DNA of 24,095 nt, taken from positions 1-24,095 of IMG/VR virus record IMGVR_UViG_3300023116_000350; one strand, written 5' to 3'. Shown here one piece after another: positions 21,642 to 24,095 of this stretch. The notes under the pieces were generated by a model. The model saw only the letters and a list, made by a program, of their open reading frames with translations, was not told where the DNA came from and did not search any database. Source of the stretch: a virus. Each line of letters starts with the position of its first letter. Within the stretch, counting starts at the first letter, position 1. A program made the position numbers and the translations under genes.

Positions 21642-22303
21642 TTGACTTTATCCAGCAAGGAGGCAATGTGGGCACGATAACTGGGGTCTTCAATGTCATC
21701 AATCTTTTGAACCCCTGACTTAATAGCTCTAACCCATGTTTTATCGTTAGCACTAATTCCGCTAGATGCCTCAACTCTACCATCAGAGTCTTCATCAGCA
21801 GTAACGATTCCAAGCGCACCTGTGAGAGTGTAGCGACGCAAGTAAGTAACGGTTGACCCCACTGATTGAACCGTATTCTTGCTTCCGCTTGTGTCAGGTT
21901 GAGCTGTCATTTCTAAGCTTTCAGAGTGACCAGATACATGACTGGTAACACATCTAACGGTTATATTCCCAGAATCCTGAGCCTGTTCAAATCTATAAGA
22001 CAACCCACAGCTACTAAGCAAATCTTTAATCTGAGCAACAATATCAGACAAAGGCGCGTACTTGTAATTGTGCCCCTTCTTCATGCTAACGATAGCCGGG
22101 CACTCGGATTGAAACCGAGATAGCGCAACCAGGTAATCAGACTTAGCCTGTTTTGCGTCATATCGTTCTTGAAGATCCATTAGCTTCTCCAGCTTATCGA
22201 TATCTGCATCCTGCTGAATAGCTAACTCAAGCATCTTTGCTGGCATTGCTGACTGCTGAGCAGGAGTATTAATCTCCTGATTTACCACTACTTCATTACT
22301 CAT
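21638..22303 (-). CDS. erf: ERF-family single-strand annealing protein
   Basis: 221 residues from the ATG at 22303, with an ideal GAGGAGA ribosome site; an earlier in-frame start at 22330 would lie deeper in the upstream gene. Residues 20-60 form a helical segment. The core from 63 to 175 has FQSECPAIVSMKKGHNYKYA, then LSDIVAQIKDLLSSCGLSYR, and the ERF signature GSTVTYLRRYTLTGALGI (149-166) with TADEDSDG. P22 Erf is the type member and circularises phage DNA by annealing. Its ATG lies 8 bases before the upstream stop. The C-terminal part (190-221) is a short helical tail. Confidence 0.93.
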   Translation of the reverse strand: MSNEVVVNQEINTPAQQSAMPAKMLELAIQQDADIDKLEKLMDLQERYDAKQAKSDYLVALSRFQSECPAIVSMKKGHNYKYAPLSDIVAQIKDLLSSCGLSYRFEQAQDSGNITVRCVTSHVSGHSESLEMTAQPDTSGSKNTVQSVGSTVTYLRRYTLTGALGIVTADEDSDGRVEASSGISANDKTWVRAIKSGVQKIDDIEDPSYRAHIASLLDKVK

Positions 22304-22622
22304 AGCTATTCTCCTCTGCTGCTTGTTCACGGTCTGCGAAAAACTCTTTTACTTTGTTGTAACACCACTCACTAATCATACTGTGTAGTTCGTCGCTGTG
22401 GTTTCTGGTGCTCTGCTCATTGATGACTGCACATAGCATAGAGCTTAACTCATCACCCATGTCGTACTCGGCGTCAGCCATTATATCAATCACCACACCT
22501 GCAATGTCGTAAGGCCCGATAGATTGACCATTAGACAACTGTTCAACCAGTTCGCGTGATAACTCATCCTGTCCCATGCCAGCTCGACGGTGCTCTTCGA
22601 TGCCCTTAAATAACTCACTCAT
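22296..22622 (-). CDS. Unknown first gene of the leftward early operon
   Basis: 108 residues, not recognised. The protein is acidic and mostly helical: LSRELVEQLSNGQSIGPYD, then IAGVVIDIMADAEYDMGDEL, then SSMLCAVINEQSTRNHS and a C-terminal WCYNKVKEFFADREQAAEEN. No membrane segment and no DNA-binding helix-turn-helix is evident. AAGGAG lies 8 bases before the ATG. As the first gene after the divergent promoter it would be made early and in quantity, so it could act on the host or regulate recombination. This is positional inference. Confidence 0.75.
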   Translation of the reverse strand: MSELFKGIEEHRRAGMGQDELSRELVEQLSNGQSIGPYDIAGVVIDIMADAEYDMGDELSSMLCAVINEQSTRNHSDELHSMISEWCYNKVKEFFADREQAAEENSYE

Positions 22623-22640
22623 TTTATTTCTCCTTGGTGT

Positions 22641-22680
22641 TGCCTTGTGAATATAATCACTATACTATGTGAGAATAATC
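22641..22680. promoter_or_regulatory. Divergent promoter/operator region
   Basis: The short gap between leftward and rightward genes holds overlapping dyads built from GTGA/TCAC half-sites. One is GTGAATATAATCAC (22647-22660) and the other TCACTATACTATGTGA (22657-22672). Rightward -10 candidate TATACT (22661-22666) has TTGCC near 22640-22645 as a partial -35. Leftward TATATT on the minus strand (22649-22654) has TTATTC 17 bases upstream. The small HTH protein encoded next door is the natural binder. Confidence 0.6.
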
Positions 22681-22698
22681 ATGTTTGCAAGGTGTTTT

Positions 22699-22980
22699 AT
22701 GAAAACAAAAGAACAACTAGAAAAATTAGCCATTCAGGGCTACGACTTAGAGGAAGGGTTTGAACTATTGTGCAAGCACCAGGGTGACAACCTATCATCA
22801 ATTGCTAAGAAAGCAGGCCTAAACCCATCAACAATAAGGCGTGCCATTGAGTACAACAATATAAGACTTGAAACACTTGGAAAGATAGCCATTCATACTG
22901 GCCATACCTACAAGTGCAAGGCAACAGGCGAAACCAAACCATCAGTAAAAAAGCTGCTGGTTACTATGGGCATTAAGTAG
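22699..22980 (+). CDS. Small helix-turn-helix repressor (Cro/CI-like)
   Basis: 93 residues from the ATG at 22699, chosen because AAGGTG lies 6 bases upstream; the ATG at 22681 and a GTG at 22669 are in frame but would sit inside the promoter. A helix-turn-helix is seen at about residues 31-52: NLSSIAKKAGLNPSTIRRAI. The second part (RLETLGKIAIHTGHTYKCKA) is the usual shape of short phage Cro-like proteins. A basic C-terminus (KPSVKKLLVTMGIK) follows. It faces the leftward early operon across overlapping GTGA/TCAC dyads. It probably represses its own and the leftward promoter. Whether it favours lysis or lysogeny is unknown. Confidence 0.8.
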   Translation: MKTKEQLEKLAIQGYDLEEGFELLCKHQGDNLSSIAKKAGLNPSTIRRAIEYNNIRLETLGKIAIHTGHTYKCKATGETKPSVKKLLVTMGIK

Positions 22981-22996
22981 ATAAGGAGAAAGACCA

Positions 22997-23269
22997 ATGA
23001 ACACAATAAACGCTAGTGAGATTAAAGGGGATTCTGCGCGAGAAAACCCGTCACCCGTGTTCTTTGCAGTGATCTTTTCTTGTATTGCCATTGTGGTTTT
23101 CATTATCTACGTTGCTTTCGACCTGGGCAAAGAATCGGTTTTAAGCTCTAAGGACTGGCACTGCGTAGAATCCCCGTCAGTAGAGACTATGGCCGAGGCT
23201 AAGCAGCGTGTGGAAGATGGCTGGAAACGGTTTGAAAACGGCGTTCCTGCTGACCTGGAGGCTAAGTAA
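22997..23269 (+). CDS. Single-pass membrane protein, unknown
   Basis: 90 residues. Residues 1-20 are polar, residues 21-42 form one membrane helix (VFFAVIFSCIAIVVFIIYVA), and the rest is soluble with a WHCVESPSVETMAEA segment and a helical end. No signal peptidase site is evident. Topology by charge is unclear. AAGGAG lies 8 bases before the ATG. It lies in the HTH operon with an RMF-like protein, so it might belong to a host-takeover or exclusion function. That is inference from the position only. Confidence 0.75.
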   Translation: MNTINASEIKGDSARENPSPVFFAVIFSCIAIVVFIIYVAFDLGKESVLSSKDWHCVESPSVETMAEAKQRVEDGWKRFENGVPADLEAK

Positions 23270-23439
23270 TGGCTAAAGAATACAGCAAGAACAAAATCAA
23301 AAGCACATACAGGGACGGAAGGGTAAGCAGGCTAAACGGCAATGATACTGAATCATGCCCATACCCTATTTCATTAATGCAGCTTCGGTCTTGGTGGCTT
23401 GCAGGCTGGCATGATGTCGACATGGAGTGCGGGCGATGA
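23269..23439 (+). CDS. Ribosome modulation factor (RMF)-like protein
   Basis: 56 residues; E. coli Rmf has 55. The start ATG overlaps the TAA of the preceding gene (TAATG). The end TGA overlaps the next start as ATGA. The sequence begins MAKEYSKNKIKSTYRDG and its second half reads CPYPISLMQLRSWWLAGWHD. The pattern 'G...G....S.CPY....R..WL.GW.....' matches the Rmf core, where E. coli has CPYQTLNQRSQWLGGW. Host Rmf binds 70S ribosomes and pairs them as inactive 100S dimers in stationary phase. CrpP-type plasmid proteins share this family. A phage copy could modulate translation during infection. The similarity is by eye but motif-dense. Confidence 0.8.
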   Translation: MAKEYSKNKIKSTYRDGRVSRLNGNDTESCPYPISLMQLRSWWLAGWHDVDMECGR

Positions 23440-23798
23440 AGGGTGCAAAGAATAGACTTAAAAAGCAGATGATCGGCGCCTACGTTAAATTTGATGGCAA
23501 TGAATCCAATGATCAAGTTGGCAAGCTTAGGAATGGCGTTAATTTTCTTCGTCAGCATTTAGACGCGTTCAGCCATTGGTCGTGGAAGTGGAATCTTGAT
23601 ATTTGCTTTGTTTTTGAGAATGGCAAGCTACCAGAGCGTCATTGCGAAATTTCAGTAGATACCGATACGCCACTAAGGCTTGGACACTTGACTGACCTGG
23701 TACTTGATAAGCAGACAGAGGCGGCATTGGAGCAGCCGGACGGGTACAAGTACAAGACAAAAATCTGGACGGCAAGGATAACTGGATCGGCCATATAA
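23436..23798 (+). CDS. Hypothetical protein, last gene of the HTH operon
   Basis: 120 residues from the ATG at 23436, overlapping the RMF-like stop (ATGA) with GGAG upstream. A basic start (KGAKNRLKKQMIGAYVKFDG) leads into a helical middle (VGKLRNGVNFLRQHLDAFSH), then a beta stretch (KWNLDICFVFENGKLPERHC). The C-terminal part has TDTPLRLGHLTDLVLDKQTE and KYKTKIWTARI. No family recognised. It is followed within 10 bases by a strong terminator that closes the operon. Confidence 0.7.
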   Translation: MKGAKNRLKKQMIGAYVKFDGNESNDQVGKLRNGVNFLRQHLDAFSHWSWKWNLDICFVFENGKLPERHCEISVDTDTPLRLGHLTDLVLDKQTEAALEQPDGYKYKTKIWTARITGSAI

Positions 23799-23802
23799 CC
23801 CC

Positions 23803-23826
23803 AGCCCGCTTCGGTGGGCTTTTTTT
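23803..23826 (+). terminator. Strong rho-independent terminator
   Basis: On the plus strand AGCCCGC pairs with GTGGGCT (one G-U pair) around a TTCG tetraloop and is followed by seven T. It closes the rightward HTH operon. Confidence 0.93.
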
Positions 23827-23864
23827 GTGCCTGAAATTAATTTTAATTATTTGTATAAAAAGGC

Positions 23865-23933
23865 TTTACAGATATCAATGGTGCATATATAATGTTTACA
23901 TCAACTGAGGGATTGGCCCGAAGTGATAAGGAG
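23865..23933 (+). promoter_or_regulatory. Near-consensus sigma70 promoter and ribosome site
   Basis: TTTACA (23865-23870), 17 bases, then TATAAT (23888-23893) gives a near-perfect -35/-10 pair. AAGGAG (23928-23933) is the ribosome site, 6 bases before the ATG at 23940. Its strength suggests early, host-polymerase-driven expression of the following gene. Confidence 0.85.
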
Positions 23934-23939
23934 AAAAAT

Positions 23940-24095
23940 ATGAACGCATCAAAAATCGCAATGAATCAAGACTTTCAAGCAATGGCCGCTATTGACGCAA
24001 TCAAACTACTAGCAGAGAAAAGCGGATTTAATTCACTTGAGCTTATGAAGCAATTTGTATCAGGCAAAAATCCTGAACTGACAAAAAGAGTGGCT
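23940..24095 (+). CDS. Partial CDS at right end, unknown
   Basis: The first 52 codons of a gene that leaves the window; no stop is reached. The start has a strong promoter and AAGGAG site. The visible part begins MNASKIAMNQDFQAMAAI and continues DAIKLLAEKSGFNSLELMKQ, a helical Ala/Met/Lys-rich N-terminus without a membrane segment or clear DNA-binding motif. No family is recognised. Its expression signals suggest an early rightward gene. Confidence 0.7.
   Translation, partial: MNASKIAMNQDFQAMAAIDAIKLLAEKSGFNSLELMKQFVSGKNPELTKRVA

Noticed and set aside
22669-22698. Longer start for the HTH gene (GTG 22669 or ATG 22681)
   Set aside because: These codons lie within or directly after the likely promoter, and the ATG at 22699 has the better ribosome site.
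1-24095. tRNA genes, CRISPR arrays, insertion sequences, integrase or attachment sites
   Set aside because: I looked for cloverleaf-like repeats, regular spaced repeats, transposase motifs and tyrosine or serine recombinase motifs and saw none.

Overview
The window is a continuous stretch of the genome (or prophage) of a short-tailed double-stranded DNA phage whose virion genes follow the order of Salmonella phage P22. Read along the minus strand from right to left, the order is terminase small subunit, terminase large subunit, portal, scaffold, coat, gp4-like tail accessory factor, gp10-like stabilisation protein, gp14-like protein, gp7-like ejection protein, and the start of another ejection-type gene cut off at base 1. 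The host is probably a Gram-negative gammaproteobacterium. The clues are a lipobox lipoprotein, an SSB with a GDDPIPF tail, a ribosome-modulation-factor-like protein, and good AAGGAG ribosome sites. Base composition is moderately AT-rich throughout, with no visible compositional break.

Layout. Bases 22296-18103 (minus) hold the early and middle genes: an unknown first gene, an ERF annealing protein, a YqaJ/lambda-type exonuclease, SSB, an HNH nuclease, a conserved unknown, a MazG-like pyrophosphohydrolase, a coiled-coil protein and a DUF5675 protein. Bases 18336-17145 hold small membrane proteins (one holin-like), a 51-residue basic protein and a 40-residue zinc-ribbon protein. Bases 17103-1 (minus) hold the packaging, head and tail genes. 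Between the P22-like core genes lie three accessory clusters: portal to scaffold (including a Phd/YefM-like protein), coat to gp4 (a LamG-like protein and an HExxH lipoprotein), and gp4 to gp10 (a repeat-bearing beta-rich fibre or spike candidate and other virion-like proteins).

The right end is transcribed the other way. A divergent promoter/operator region near 22641-22680 separates the leftward genes from a rightward operon: a small helix-turn-helix protein, a one-pass membrane protein, an RMF-like protein and an unknown. That operon ends in a strong terminator at 23803-23826. A near-consensus sigma70 promoter then drives a gene that runs off the window.

How it works together. The HTH protein probably sets the balance at the divergent promoters. 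ERF, exonuclease and SSB form a recombination set that could circularise or concatemerise DNA. Terminase and portal package it into a P22-type coat/scaffold procapsid, and the gp4/gp10 proteins plug the portal. Genes are tightly coupled by ATGA and TAATG overlaps, but several intrinsic terminators sit between late genes. This suggests that stoichiometry is tuned by partial termination or by a late antiterminator not seen here. No gene-free stretch exceeds 300 bases, and no tRNA, CRISPR array, insertion sequence or integrase was seen.
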